64,000 bases of DNA from Streptomyces sp. S.PB5 (GCF_030403745.1 NZ_JAQMWP010000018.1:1-64000), one strand, 5' to 3'. Positions 52,261 through 62,103 are shown, counted from the stretch's first letter. The notes: a model not told the origin generated them from the sequence alone. A program made the numbers and translations.

Positions 52261-52477
52261 AAGGTACTGCCGTTGCGGCAACCGGCTGTTCGACTCGGTG
52301 GTGACGGAGCATCAGCCCAACGGGAACGTTCAGCGCGAATGTCCAGTCGTGGAAGCGCCGTTGGGTGACAAAACTCGATGTGTGAGATCCGTCCGTTCCG
52401 GGGCGGGGATGCGGCGGTTATGTCGATCAACGGGCGAGAATGATGTGTGAGGGGGATGTGAAGACAAGGGGGCAACT

Positions 52478-55453
52478 GTGGCGGCGGACGGGGTGGTTGG
52501 GGGCGCCGGGTTCGGGGTGCCGTTGCTGAGCCGGTCTGTTGAACTGGCCCGGTTCGACGAACTGCTCGACCGTGCCGCCCGCGACGCCCTTGGCACGGCG
52601 AAGGGACCGGAAAGCCGTGACAGGGGCCGATCCCAGCTCGTCGACATCACCGGTGCGGCAGGCATCGGCAAGAGCAGGCTGCTGGGCGAGGTCTGCGCGC
52701 GGGCGCGCCGACGCGGATTGACCGTACTGCGCGGCAGAGCCACCGAGTTCGAGCGGCAGGTGCCGTTCCAGGTTTTCTCCGACGCGCTCGCCGACCTCGA
52801 CCCGCGCACCCTGGACGGCTTCCAGGAGACCGACGCGGTGGCACCCCTGCTGCAGCGCAGCGTCGCCCAACAAGGCGACGCGGCCGACCGTTTCGGGCTG
52901 CACCGGTCCACGGCGGCGCTGCTCGCGCGGCTCGCCGCCCCGTCCGGGCTGCTGCTGGCCCTCGACGACGTGCACTGGGCGGACTCCGCGTCACTGGAAC
53001 TGCTGGATCATCTCGTACGCCATGCCGTGCACGCCCCTGTCGTCCTGGCTGTGACGCGCCGGGACCGCCAGAGCCCCGAGTCGCTCGCGGCCAGGCTCGC
53101 CCGGGGAGTCGACGACGGCACGGTGGTCAGACTCGGACTGGGGCCGCTGAGCGCACGCGACTGCGCCGAACTGGCCGGCCCTGGCATGTCAGCCGCCGAT
53201 ACCGCCGCACTGTATGCCGCGAGCGAAGGCAACCCGCTGTATTTCCTGACCCTTTTGCAGGCCCGCCGCGGGGGTACGACGCCCGAGTCCTCGTCGCCAC
53301 CCGGGCTCGGCGCGCTGCTGCTGGAGGAACTCACCGCGCTCACCCCCTCCCAGCGCGGCATCGTCGAGGCCGTCGCAGTGCTGGGCGAGCACGCGACCCC
53401 GGCGATGCTGGGCCGGGTGACCGGCCGCTCCGGCACCGCTTTCACCGACGACGTCCACGCCCTCACCCACCGCGATCTGCTGCGCTCCGACCCGCAGGGC
53501 CTGCTGACCCTGCGGCATCCGGTCGTCCGCACGCTCGTCCACGAGAGCACACCCTTCCTGAGACGCGTCGACATCCACCGGCTCGCCGCCGAGGAGCTTG
53601 CCCTCGCCGGTGCCTCCGCCGCCGAGCGGGCCCACCATGTGGAGCGGTCGCTGACCGCCTGGGACCCGGCAGCGGTGGCCGTACTCGAGGAGGCCGCCGC
53701 ACGGACGGCCCGCACGGCCCCGGCGAGTTGCGCCCACTGGCTCGACGTGGCGCTCCGCCATCTTCCGCACACTGCCGAACACACCCGCCGACGGCGCGAG
53801 TTGACGTTACGGCGGGCCCGCGCCCTGGCCGCGTGCGGGGGGTTGCGCGAGAGCCGTGATCTGCTCCAGGAGCTCATAGCCACCCCGTCCCGGTCGTCCA
53901 GCGGCCCCGCCACCGGTGAGGACCAGGACCTCAGGGTTCGCGCGGTGGTTCTGTGCGCGCTGGTGGAGCGTCACCTGGGGCGCTGCACCGAGGCCGTCGC
54001 ACTGTTGCGCCGCGAGCTGGCCCGCGGACCCGCACCGGCCGATGTCGTCCGGCTCGGCCTGGAACTCGGCTCAGCCGCGCCCCAGGGCAACGGCACCTCG
54101 TACCCCCAGGTCCGAGCCGAGGTCGAGGCGGCGCTCGCGGCGGCCCGGTCGATGGGGGACGAGGCCGGTGAGGCGGGCGTCCTCGCGGTCGCCGCTCTGG
54201 GGGAGGCGTACGAGGGCAACATGACCGCGGCCCACGAACTTGCCCGGCAGGCCGCCGCCCTGGTCGACTCGCTGCCCGACAACGACCTCACCGCTCTGTG
54301 CGAACCTCTCGCCAGGCTCGGCTGGGCAGAGGCCTTTCTGGAGCACTACCCGGACGCGGAACGGCACGCCGAGCGCGGCCTCGACATCGCCCGCCGCAGC
54401 GGCCAGCTCTACGTCATGCCTCACCTGCTGCTCTGTCTCTCTCATGTCCGGGTGCAGACCTGCCGCGTCTCCTCGGCGGTGGACGTCGCGGACCTCGCGG
54501 AAGACATCGCCCGCGGCATCGGCAGCGACCAACTGCTCGCGTTCGCCCTGGCGAGCAAGGCCTCGGCGCTCGTCGCCGCCTGCCCGCCGGGCGATCCGCG
54601 TCCCCTCGCCGTCGCCGAGGAGGCGGTGGCCGCGGCCGATACCGGGGTGAACTGGTGGGCCTCCACCGCCTGGTGCATCTACGGCTGGGCGGCCCTCATG
54701 GCCGGCGATCCGGTCGGCGCCAGGGATGCGCTGCTCCAGGCGGGCGGCCCCGAACTGCACCGGATCCAGCCCTCGATGCGGCCGCTATACCTGGAGATCC
54801 TGGTCACGTCCGCACTGGTCACAGGGCGGCCTGAGGAGGCCCGTGAGTGGGCCGAACGGGCCCGGAAGGAGGCGGAACAGCTGGGGCTGCCGATGCAGCG
54901 GGCCTCCGCGCTGCGCAGCACCGCCCATCTGCCGCTGGCGCAGGGGGACACGGCAGCGGCGGCGGACCTGTTCGCCCAGGCTGCGGTGGAGAGCGCCCGC
55001 TGCGGGGCGGTCTTCTGGGAGTCCCTTTCTCTGCTGCTCGGCGCGCCGCTGGAAGCGGCGGCGGGCCGTGGCCGTGACGGCACGCTCGCCTGGGTGAGGG
55101 GCCGGCGGCTCGCCGAGGCGGGCGGCAGCGGGATGCTGCTTGGCCTCGCCGACGCCGGCCGTCCGCCCGACGGCGGATCCGAGGCCGCGTACGGCTCGCC
55201 CGACCGCGCCGAACTCGCGGGGCGGCTGGCCACCCTGACCGCCCGGGAGTTGGAAATAGCCGAGCTGGTGGCCCAGGGCCTCACCAGCCAGGCCATCGCC
55301 GACCGGCTGTACGTCAGCCGGCGTACCGTCGACACGCATGTCTCCCGCGCCTTCCGCAAGACCGGGGTCTCCTCCCGCACCGCCCTGGCCACTTTGATGA
55401 CCCGGCGCCGCACCGGGCACCGCTTCGTGGAGGCCAGGCCGGATCAGAGCTGA
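52478..55453 (+). CDS. LAL-type LuxR-family regulator with a TTA codon
   Basis: 991-residue large ATP-binding regulator. P-loop DITGAAGIGKSRLLGEV near residue 55, ALDDVHWADSASLELLDHL (Walker B), a long helical-repeat middle, and a C-terminal LuxR helix-turn-helix LTARELEIAELVAQGLTSQAIADRLYVSRRTVDTHVSRAFRKTG. GTG start at 52478. Codon 444 is TTA (53807-53809). In Streptomyces the only tRNA reading TTA efficiently is the bldA product, so this regulator should be made mainly in late growth. Proteins of this type often activate secondary-metabolite clusters; the targets are unknown here. Confidence 0.93.
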   Translation: MAADGVVGGAGFGVPLLSRSVELARFDELLDRAARDALGTAKGPESRDRGRSQLVDITGAAGIGKSRLLGEVCARARRRGLTVLRGRATEFERQVPFQVFSDALADLDPRTLDGFQETDAVAPLLQRSVAQQGDAADRFGLHRSTAALLARLAAPSGLLLALDDVHWADSASLELLDHLVRHAVHAPVVLAVTRRDRQSPESLAARLARGVDDGTVVRLGLGPLSARDCAELAGPGMSAADTAALYAASEGNPLYFLTLLQARRGGTTPESSSPPGLGALLLEELTALTPSQRGIVEAVAVLGEHATPAMLGRVTGRSGTAFTDDVHALTHRDLLRSDPQGLLTLRHPVVRTLVHESTPFLRRVDIHRLAAEELALAGASAAERAHHVERSLTAWDPAAVAVLEEAAARTARTAPASCAHWLDVALRHLPHTAEHTRRRRELTLRRARALAACGGLRESRDLLQELIATPSRSSSGPATGEDQDLRVRAVVLCALVERHLGRCTEAVALLRRELARGPAPADVVRLGLELGSAAPQGNGTSYPQVRAEVEAALAAARSMGDEAGEAGVLAVAALGEAYEGNMTAAHELARQAAALVDSLPDNDLTALCEPLARLGWAEAFLEHYPDAERHAERGLDIARRSGQLYVMPHLLLCLSHVRVQTCRVSSAVDVADLAEDIARGIGSDQLLAFALASKASALVAACPPGDPRPLAVAEEAVAAADTGVNWWASTAWCIYGWAALMAGDPVGARDALLQAGGPELHRIQPSMRPLYLEILVTSALVTGRPEEAREWAERARKEAEQLGLPMQRASALRSTAHLPLAQGDTAAAADLFAQAAVESARCGAVFWESLSLLLGAPLEAAAGRGRDGTLAWVRGRRLAEAGGSGMLLGLADAGRPPDGGSEAAYGSPDRAELAGRLATLTARELEIAELVAQGLTSQAIADRLYVSRRTVDTHVSRAFRKTGVSSRTALATLMTRRRTGHRFVEARPDQS

Positions 55454-55463
55454 TCCGGCCTGG
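55434..55463. terminator. Bidirectional terminator, 14-bp perfect arms
   Basis: CCAGGCCGGATCAG-AG-CTGATCCGGCCTGG. It spans the LAL stop codon (55451-55453) and lies between convergent genes, so it can end transcription from both sides. As RNA, the loop opens the innermost pairs. Confidence 0.7.
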
Positions 55464-55474
55464 GCACTGCTCGC

Positions 55475-56332
55475 CTACTTGACGTCGATGAAGTCGCCCG
55501 TGGCCGTCGCGGAGCCGGTGGTGGAGGTGCCCGCGAAGGCGAACCGGTAGTAACCGTCGGAGGTGGCCTTGACGGTGGTGCTCAGGTTCCCCGTCGAGTT
55601 CGTCTTGACGGTCTTCAGGGTGGTGTAGGTGCTGCTGCCCTTCTTACGGAACTGCAGCTTCACCGGCTGGGCCGCGTAGCCCGCGTACTTGCCCGTCGTC
55701 CAGTTGGCGCGGCTCAGCTTGCCGGTGACCGTGATGGTCTTGCCCTTCTTCACCGGCTCCGGGGAGGCGTTGGCGGTGAGTTTCGCGGCCCGCTTGAACT
55801 TGGTCCTGGCGACGTCGTCGTTGTAACTGGCGTTGGCGTACAGGTCGTAGGCGCCGAGAAAGAGCTTCCAGGTACCGGCGGTGCCGTTGTCGTCCTTGAA
55901 AGCGGTCGCGGGGTCGATGGTGAAGACCGTCTTGCAGCTGTAGCTCCAGCCGCCCTCGGCCGGTGACTCCGTGCAGACGGGGTAGTCGTCCGACTGGAAC
56001 GCGCCGGTGATGGTGTCCGTGCTCGAACTGTCGGTGCCCTGCCACAGGAACGCCTGGGTGAGGGCGACGCCTTCCGCGTCGAAGGCGCTGAACGTGACGG
56101 GAACGGCCTTCTTGCCCGTCACTCCGAGGACGATGTCCTTGCCGCCGTTGACGACGCCGTCCGAAAAGGTGGTGCCGCCCAGCGCGTCCTGCGGCTCGAC
56201 GCCTTCGGAGACGAAAGCTCCGAAGGGCGTTGCCGCCCCCGGGTGCTGTGCCGCCTGTGCGGCGCCCGGGAGGGCGAGCGCCGAGACTACGGCAGTGCTG
56301 GTGAGGACGGTGGCCGTGGTACGCATGCGCAT
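55475..56332 (-). CDS. Secreted protein with an Ig-like C-terminal domain
   Basis: About 285 residues. I prefer the ATG at 56332 (MRMRTTATVLTS) because GGAG lies 8 bases upstream; the ATG at 56344 would extend it by four residues. Sec signal peptide to ~28 (ALALPGAAQAAQ). The N-terminal ~130 residues of the mature protein include one Cys pair (PVCTES...SYSCKTV); the C-terminal ~100 residues are a beta-sandwich-like domain (VKKGKTITVTGKLSR; PVKLQFRKKGSSTYTTLKTVKTNSTG) common in exported Streptomyces proteins. Function unknown. Convergent with the LAL gene. Confidence 0.8.
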   Translation of the reverse strand: MRMRTTATVLTSTAVVSALALPGAAQAAQHPGAATPFGAFVSEGVEPQDALGGTTFSDGVVNGGKDIVLGVTGKKAVPVTFSAFDAEGVALTQAFLWQGTDSSSTDTITGAFQSDDYPVCTESPAEGGWSYSCKTVFTIDPATAFKDDNGTAGTWKLFLGAYDLYANASYNDDVARTKFKRAAKLTANASPEPVKKGKTITVTGKLSRANWTTGKYAGYAAQPVKLQFRKKGSSTYTTLKTVKTNSTGNLSTTVKATSDGYYRFAFAGTSTTGSATATGDFIDVK

Positions 56333-56437
56333 GCAGTTCTCCATGGGGAGGTCGGTGTCCTGGTGGACTGTCTTGGTGGCAGGGCCTGCTGATGTGGTGA
56401 AGACGTCGGCGCGCGTTCGGATGCCCGCGGCGGCAGG

Positions 56438-56938
56438 TCAGGGTGTGGGGGAGCGGAGGATGTCCTCAAGGTCCCAGCTGTAGCTGGGCGACGGGTAGCG
56501 GCCCGTTGGGTACAGGTCCGTCGGCTCGGCGCTCGGCGCGGGCACGTCGGCCGGGTCCGCGGTGGGGCGGCCGTCCCGGCTGCACACCTGTGGTGCCGAG
56601 GGTACGGAGAGCTCGTGGTCGGCGACCCGCTCCGAACGGAATTCGACCGTGTCGCGGTCCCAGATGTCCTGGGTGCCGCCGACCTCGACCTCCTTGGGCA
56701 GTTCCTTGCTCTTGAGCGGTACCCGGTCCACGGACTCCGCCGTCGTCCAGCCCTTGTTGTCGTGACAGCCTGAGGCTCCGGTCGGATACGGGGGAGTGGG
56801 GGACGGTGTCGATGACTCGGTGACCTCCGTCGCGCTTGGGGTCGGATCCCCGTAGGCGGAGGTGTCGTCGCCGCCCGAGCACCCCGCGGTGAACACAACA
56901 GCCAGAGCGGAACGATTCGCCCCGGGCGCGCGCCTCAC
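56438..56938 (-). CDS. Small lipoprotein of unknown function
   Basis: About 166 residues from a GTG at 56938 (VRRAPGANRSALAVVFTAGC). The lipobox FTAGC puts the lipidated Cys at ~20, followed by a Ser/Thr/Pro-rich spacer (TPSATEVTESSTPSPTPPYP) and a ~110-residue domain with two more cysteines. A longer frame reaching upstream to 57079 lacks a signal and is rejected. No family recognised. It lies ~105 bases upstream of the secreted-protein gene on the same strand and may be co-expressed with it. Confidence 0.65.
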   Translation of the reverse strand: MRRAPGANRSALAVVFTAGCSGGDDTSAYGDPTPSATEVTESSTPSPTPPYPTGASGCHDNKGWTTAESVDRVPLKSKELPKEVEVGGTQDIWDRDTVEFRSERVADHELSVPSAPQVCSRDGRPTADPADVPAPSAEPTDLYPTGRYPSPSYSWDLEDILRSPTP

Positions 56939-57210
56939 CGGCCGATCCAGTTCTCGGCCTCCGCGGAGCTGCCCGCTCTCACACCCGGTGTCGTCATGAA
57001 CACAAGGAAATGGCATGGATGCCGGGAACACGTCGGTAGGAGTACGTATTCCATGTACGTAGGGGCCGCCATGGCGCACGTCCCGCCAGGACCTTTCCGC
57101 TGCTGTCGTGTTGTCTGCGGCGCTGCCTGGTGCGGTCGACGGGCCCCTGCGTCGCCCAGGCCTCGGTCGGGTCAGTTACGGGGATGCCGTCTCTGCGCGG
57201 GGTGGCTGGC

Positions 57211-57430
57211 TCAGCGGTCTTTGCCGAGGGCGAGGAGATCAGTGAACTGTCGCCGGCGCTGACCAGTTCCTCGTAGGTGCCCCGTTCGACGACTCGGCCT
57301 TGGTCCATGACAAGGATGTGGTCGGCGAGCCGGGTGTTCTCCAGCTGATGGGTCACGACGATCGTCATGCAGTGCGGGGCCAGGCGCCGGATCTGGGCGT
57401 AAGGCACGTTCTCGGTCTGCGTGTGAGGTG
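57211..57430 (-). pseudogene. C-terminal remnant of an ABC exporter ATPase
   Basis: Only the last ~70 residues are recognisable: IRRLAPHCMTIVVTHQLENTRLADHILVMDQGRVVERGTYEELVSAG (post-Walker-B His switch and D-loop end). Then a 1-base loss near 57248 shifts the frame, and the other frame finishes with QFTDLLALGKDR and a stop at 57211. The signature and both Walker motifs are absent. The following ~480 bases (57431-57911) show nothing clear. Inactive gene debris. Confidence 0.7.
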
Positions 57431-57911
57431 GCTTCCGGCCGCTTCTTCGGATCACCTTGCTGCCTGGATGACGATGGCGGCGAGGTGACCCGAAAGAAGC
57501 ACCCGGAGCCGTTTCGAAACCCAGTGGATCCTCCGCTGCGGGCGAGGCGGAATCCGCGGGGAATCGGGGCGAGGGGGAGCTTGTTTGGACGTGTTCGCAT
57601 GTGCCGTGTGTGGCACGGAGCTGACTGCGCCGGTGTCTCGGGTCGTCCTCCCCGTCCACACTCACCACGGGGGTGGGAGGAACTCCATCCCCCTCTGATG
57701 GAGCCCGCGACGTACGCCGTCGATCCCCGGCTGCCCGGCAGGGCGTGTACGCGCCGGTGTACGCCGTCTCGTTCGGCGCGCGGAACAGGATTGTCATCGC
57801 CCCCGGCGACTCCCGGTCCATGGCCCTGATCCCCGAGAAGTGTGAGGGCTACTGCCGAGGGGGGACGGCCGGGCAGGCCCGAACCTGGCGTGCGAGGGAT
57901 GCGGGCGGGCC

Positions 57912-58778
57912 GTGGCGACCCGCATGGACGACTGCGGATTGTGGCAGACAGCGTGGATGGAGCCTGCCGCGGCCGTACGCCGCTCTTCGGGGCTCCCTGC
58001 CGGTTCGCCTCCCGGCTGGGAGGACCTGGAGCGCACCGAGCACCGCGTCCCACCCGTCGAACCTGACGGGTCGTGGAGCCGCCGTAGGGAGGCGGCGGTC
58101 GGGGTCGCGCCGGCCCACTTCGTGGTGGCCACCGAGGGCCGCCCGGTCACCCTCCCCGCCGGCCGCGTCGCCGAGTTGCTCGGCCACGCCGTCGGCCGGT
58201 ACCTCCCGGGCGGGCCTGTTGCCCGGTCCGTGGGGTTGGCCGGCCCGGGGATCCGCCCGCCCCGACCTCGTCCCGACGTCCTGCTCGTCCCCCGCCACCC
58301 CCTCACGGGCGCGCCTTGGCGCCGGCCTGGCGACGAGGGGGCTGTGGTGCCGCTGGACAGCGGAGTCTGGGCGTACCTCGCCGACCCGGGCGAGACCTCA
58401 CCGATGCCCGCGACCGGGGTCCTCCCCGAAGGTGTCCTGCGCGACGACTACCCCCTGCCGCCGCGCCCCTGGTACCCGCTGACACCCCACCACCGCGCCT
58501 TCGAGGACACCCCTGGTCGGGCTGCCCGCCGTACGTGCCCCCGGCTACGCAGGTATCGCGACGCGTACCGCCAGGTATTTCCGTGCGTCCGTCCGCATAC
58601 GAGGACAGAAGGCTGCACACCCGGCCGATGCCCGCCGCCACCATCACCTGCACCCTCTGGTGGTAGGGACCGGCGCCCAGTTGAGGAACTGTCCCGCCGG
58701 TCTCCTGGCTCGGGCGTGGGACACCAGCCGCTGGAAGATCAGTGGGGTTGGCTGGTCGAACGGGGCCTGAGCGGGTGA
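57912..58778 (+). CDS. Doubtful ORF, hypothetical protein
   Basis: GTG-initiated frame of 288 codons. The middle part (about 58080-58520) has coding-like codon use and a reasonable sequence (PAGRVAELLGHAVGRYLP; DVLLVPRHPLTGAPWRRPGDEGAVVPL; SGVWAYLADPGETSPMPATG), but the ends do not, and after ~58520 another frame reads better (AVRAPGYAGIATRTARYF). No ribosome site and no known family. It may be part of the same decayed tract as the ABC remnant. Confidence 0.3.
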   Translation: MATRMDDCGLWQTAWMEPAAAVRRSSGLPAGSPPGWEDLERTEHRVPPVEPDGSWSRRREAAVGVAPAHFVVATEGRPVTLPAGRVAELLGHAVGRYLPGGPVARSVGLAGPGIRPPRPRPDVLLVPRHPLTGAPWRRPGDEGAVVPLDSGVWAYLADPGETSPMPATGVLPEGVLRDDYPLPPRPWYPLTPHHRAFEDTPGRAARRTCPRLRRYRDAYRQVFPCVRPHTRTEGCTPGRCPPPPSPAPSGGRDRRPVEELSRRSPGSGVGHQPLEDQWGWLVERGLSG

Positions 58779-59272
58779 TCGCAGTGCGGTCGACGCGTGA
58801 GAACAGGGCTTCGCGGCAGCTCGCAGGTGCGTACCGGCCCGAGAGCGCCGCGATGCCCTGTTGTCGTCGTTGTCGTTTTCGCCCGTGCCGCCCACCGTGA
58901 CGTGCGATGCGAGCCTTGAGTTCTCCGGGCAGAGAAAGGCCTCCAGATCGCCGTTCGCAGCGACGATGTCCCGGACCCCGGAGTCGCCGAACGAGCCGGT
59001 CACCGCGCCCCGGCCGGCGACGACCAGGGCGTGCCCATCGCTTCCGTCGCCCGCCACCGCGGTGAACTCCTCGGCATCCCGACTACGACGGCCCACGCCC
59101 GTGCTGCCGCGCTGGTCAACAGCACGTCGATTTTCAGCCATGCCTCTACGACGTCCCTGCACGGAAATGTACTTCCCAACAGGATCATGAACCTGACATC
59201 TTGCTCCCACCACTCGTTTCGTACGGCCCGGCCGGTGCCATCAGCGCAGCCGGGTCGTCTTCGGAGGACGCA
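58779..59272. other. Intergenic tract, no gene assigned
   Basis: About 490 bases before the subtilase gene. A minus-strand frame over 58644-59213 includes a plausible-looking stretch (GAVTGSFGDSGVRDIVAANG) but has no good start and no family. Treated as noncoding or decayed. The subtilase promoter must lie near its right end; no clear -35/-10 pair was seen. Confidence 0.3.
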
Positions 59273-61072
59273 TTGATACCCCACAGATCCAGCCGCTCCA
59301 GACGCACGCTGGTGCTGGCGGCCACGCTCGGCGCCACCCTCGCGTTCGGCGCCCCGGGCGCCCTCGCGGGCACGCTCCCGGTCGTCCCCGCCGCCGCGCC
59401 GGCCGCCAAGGCCCACGCGCCGGCCGCCGCGCCGGCTTCGCAGAGCGCGGACTGGGTGGCCGGCACGCGTGCCTACCTCGTGATCACCGCCCCCGGTGAC
59501 AGTTCGGCGGTCCGTTCCGCGATCGCGGCCAACGGCGGCACCGTCTTCTCGAACTTCGACGCCATCGGCGTGATCGTCGCCCACTCGGCGTCCAGCGGAT
59601 TCGCCGCCACCATGCGCGGCGTCGCCGGCGTGCAGCAGGTCGGCGCCACGCGTACCTCGGACGTCCCGGCCGACGCCTACAGCCCGGCGCTTCCGGCCAA
59701 TCCGTCTCAGGCCTCGACCCCGGCCGGAGAGCCGGTCCGGGCCGACATGAGCCAGATCAAGGCCGACCAGGCCTGGGCCGTGAACCCGGGCTCCGCCTCC
59801 GTCACGGTCGGCATCCTGGACACCGGTGTGGACGACCAGCACCAGGACCTGGCGCCCAACTTCGACGCGGCCGACTCGGTCTCCTGCGCTTACGGCAAGC
59901 CCGACACCCGTGCCGGCGCCTGGCGGGACGTCGACACACACGGCACCCACGTGGCGGGCACCGTCGCCGCGGCCAAGAACGGCAAGGGCGTCGTCGGCGT
60001 GGCCCCCGGAGTGAAGATCGCCGCGGTCCGGGTCGCCGAGCCGGGCACCTCCCTCTTCTTCGCCGAGAACACCATCTGCGGCTTCGTCTGGGCCGGTGAC
60101 CACGGCTTCAAGGTCACCAACAACAGCTATTACACGGACCCGTGGCAGTTCAACTGCCCGGACAACATCGACCAGGCCGCCATCATCGAGGGCGTCAAGC
60201 GCGCCCAGGAGTACGCCGAGAGCAAGGGCTCCCTCCAGGTCGCCGCCGCGGGCAACGAGAACTACGACCTCGCCCACAAGACGACCGACTCCGCGAGCCC
60301 GAACGATTCGACGCCGGTCACCCGCACCATCACCAACGCCTGCCTCGACATCCCGACCGAGCTGCCGGGCGTGGTCACGGTCGCGGCCAACGGCACGGGC
60401 GTCACCAAGGCCTCGTTCTCCAACTACGGTCAGGGCGTCATCGACATCGCGGCGCCGGGCAGCAGCGTGTACTCCACCGTCCCCGGCGGCAGCTACGGCA
60501 GCAAGAGCGGCACCTCGATGGCTTCCCCGCACGTGGCCGGCGTGGCGGCGCTCATCGCCAGCGCCAACCCGGGCATCACCCCGGCGGAGATCCGCGCCAA
60601 GCTGGCCGCCCAGGCCAATGACATCGCCTGCCCCTCGGACAGCCGCTGCACGGGCACGACGGCGAACAACTCGTTCTTCGGCGAGGGACAGGTCGACGCG
60701 CTCAAGGCCGTCGGGGCCACCCCGCCGCCCGGCAAGTACTTCGAGAACCTCGCGGACTTCACCATCAGCGACAACGCGACCGTGGAGAGCCCGATCGCCG
60801 TCACCGGTGTGACCGGCAACGCCCCGGCCACCCTCAAGGTGGGTGTGGACATCAAGCACACCTACATCGGTGACCTGAAAGTCGACCTGGTGGCGCCGGA
60901 CGGCACCGTCTACACGCTGCACAACCGCACCGGCGGCAGCGCCGACAACATCGCCCAGACCTACACCGTCAACGCCTCCTCGGAGGTCGCGAACGGCACC
61001 TGGAAGCTGCGCGTCAACGACAACGCCGCCTCCGACACGGGCAAGATCGACGCCTGGAACCTGACCTTCTAG
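59273..61072 (+). CDS. Secreted subtilisin-like serine protease (S8) with P-domain
   Basis: 599 residues from a TTG at 59273 with GGAGG 5 bases upstream; an upstream in-frame ATG (59201) adds a nonsignal stretch and is rejected. Signal peptide (SRRTLVLAATLGATLAFGAPGALA), a propeptide to ~150, then the triad: Asp in VTVGILDTGVDDQH, His in DVDTHGTHVAGTVAA, Ser in GTSMASPHVAGVAAL, with oxyanion Asn in AAGNENY. The last ~115 residues are a proprotein-convertase P-domain (IKHTYIGDLKVDLVAPDGT; NGTWKLRVND). Secreted protease, presumably self-processed. Surrounding DNA is decayed, but this gene looks intact. Confidence 0.93.
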   Translation: MIPHRSSRSRRTLVLAATLGATLAFGAPGALAGTLPVVPAAAPAAKAHAPAAAPASQSADWVAGTRAYLVITAPGDSSAVRSAIAANGGTVFSNFDAIGVIVAHSASSGFAATMRGVAGVQQVGATRTSDVPADAYSPALPANPSQASTPAGEPVRADMSQIKADQAWAVNPGSASVTVGILDTGVDDQHQDLAPNFDAADSVSCAYGKPDTRAGAWRDVDTHGTHVAGTVAAAKNGKGVVGVAPGVKIAAVRVAEPGTSLFFAENTICGFVWAGDHGFKVTNNSYYTDPWQFNCPDNIDQAAIIEGVKRAQEYAESKGSLQVAAAGNENYDLAHKTTDSASPNDSTPVTRTITNACLDIPTELPGVVTVAANGTGVTKASFSNYGQGVIDIAAPGSSVYSTVPGGSYGSKSGTSMASPHVAGVAALIASANPGITPAEIRAKLAAQANDIACPSDSRCTGTTANNSFFGEGQVDALKAVGATPPPGKYFENLADFTISDNATVESPIAVTGVTGNAPATLKVGVDIKHTYIGDLKVDLVAPDGTVYTLHNRTGGSADNIAQTYTVNASSEVANGTWKLRVNDNAASDTGKIDAWNLTF

Positions 61073-61269
61073 CGCAGAGCCCGGCAACGCCCGCGAACAG
61101 CACGCACAGTGCCGACGACGGCTCCCAGCCCGCAGCCGCGGACAAGGCGGGCTGTGGTCCGTTCGGCCAGGGGTGCGAACTGCTGGGCGGCAGAGGGGAC
61201 ATGGGCCCCGACGGCGGTGTACGCCGCGGTCGGGGCCACCATGCCGGGGGCGTCCAGGGAGGCCGCGGG
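61073..61269. other. Short tract with a possible minus-strand gene fragment
   Basis: The minus strand reads GMVAPTAAYTAVGAHVPSAA and then FAPLAERTTARLVRGCGLG up to a stop near 61069, with coding-like codon use. It could be the 3' end of a gene cut by the transposase segment that follows. No family recognised. Confidence 0.25.
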
Positions 61270-62103
61270 CGGCCTGGAGAGGTATGCAGCGGACGGACGG
61301 CTATAGACGAGCTGTGGGCGGTGATCGAGCCGTTGCTGCCCAAGGTGGAGCATCGGACGTGGCATCCGGGACGCAAACGGCATCCTGACCGGTTGGTCCT
61401 CCAGGGCGTCCTGTTCGTGCTGTGCACCGGGATCGCCTGGGAACATCTGCCGCAGGAACTCGGCTTCGGGTCGGGAATGACCTGCTGGCGCCGCCTGGCC
61501 GAGTGGATCGAGGCAGGTGTATGGCCCGAACTGCACGGGGTCCTCCTCGCCGAACTCCGCAGCGCGAATGCCCTCGATTTCTCTCGTGCAGCCGTCGACG
61601 GCTCCCACATCCGGGCGTTGAAGGGAGGTGCCAAGACTGGGCGAACCCGGTGGACCGCGGGAGGATGGGCAGCAAACACCACCTGATCACCGACGCCAAC
61701 CGGCATCCCGCTCGCCGCCACCCTGACCGGGGGCAACCGCAACGATGTCACCCAGCCGATCCCGCTCCTCCAAGCCGTGCCGCACGTTCGCGGCAAGCGC
61801 GGCCTGCCTCGACGCCGCCCCGACGTGGTGCTGGCCGACCGCGGCTACGACCACGACACATACCGCCGACTGGTCTGGGTCCTCGGGGTGAAGCCGCTGA
61901 TCGCCCGCCGTGGCACCGAGCATGGCTCCGGACCGGGCATCCAACGCTGGGTCGTGGAGCGCGCGTTCGCCCATGTGCATTGGTTTTGCCGCTTGCGAAT
62001 CCGCTGGGAGATACGCGACGACATCCACGAAGCGTTCCTCACTCTCGGATGCGCGCTCATCTGCTGGCGACGTCTGATGCGATCGCGTGGGAGTGCTGGG
62101 TGA
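61270..62103 (+). mobile_element. IS5-type transposase gene, frame-disrupted
   Basis: IS5-family transposase in three reading frames. Frame 1: IDELWAVIEPLLPK, then DRLVLQGVLFVLCTGIAWEHLPQELGFGSGMTCWRRLAEW, and AVDGSHIRAL (first catalytic Asp) to KGGAKTG. A 1-base loss near 61640 moves to frame 2 (NPVDRGRMGSKHHLITDAN). A 1-base gain near 61701 returns to frame 1 (GIPLAATLTGGNRNDVTQ; DVVLADRGYDHD, second Asp; HGSGPGIQRWVVERAFAHVHWF, Glu; IRWEIRDDIHEAFLTLGCALICWRRL). No start codon with a ribosome site and no terminal inverted repeats found. Probably a dead insertion sequence. Confidence 0.8.

Noticed and set aside
59000..61087. Minus-strand open frame of 695 codons opposite the subtilase
   Set aside because: It is antisense to a gene with a full catalytic triad; long antisense frames are normal at this GC content, and the translation is Gly/Val/Arg/Asp-rich without a family.
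61270..62103. Programmed frameshift transposase
   Set aside because: The shifts are a loss followed by a gain about 60 bases later, and no slippery heptamer was recognised at either point; decay or error is simpler.
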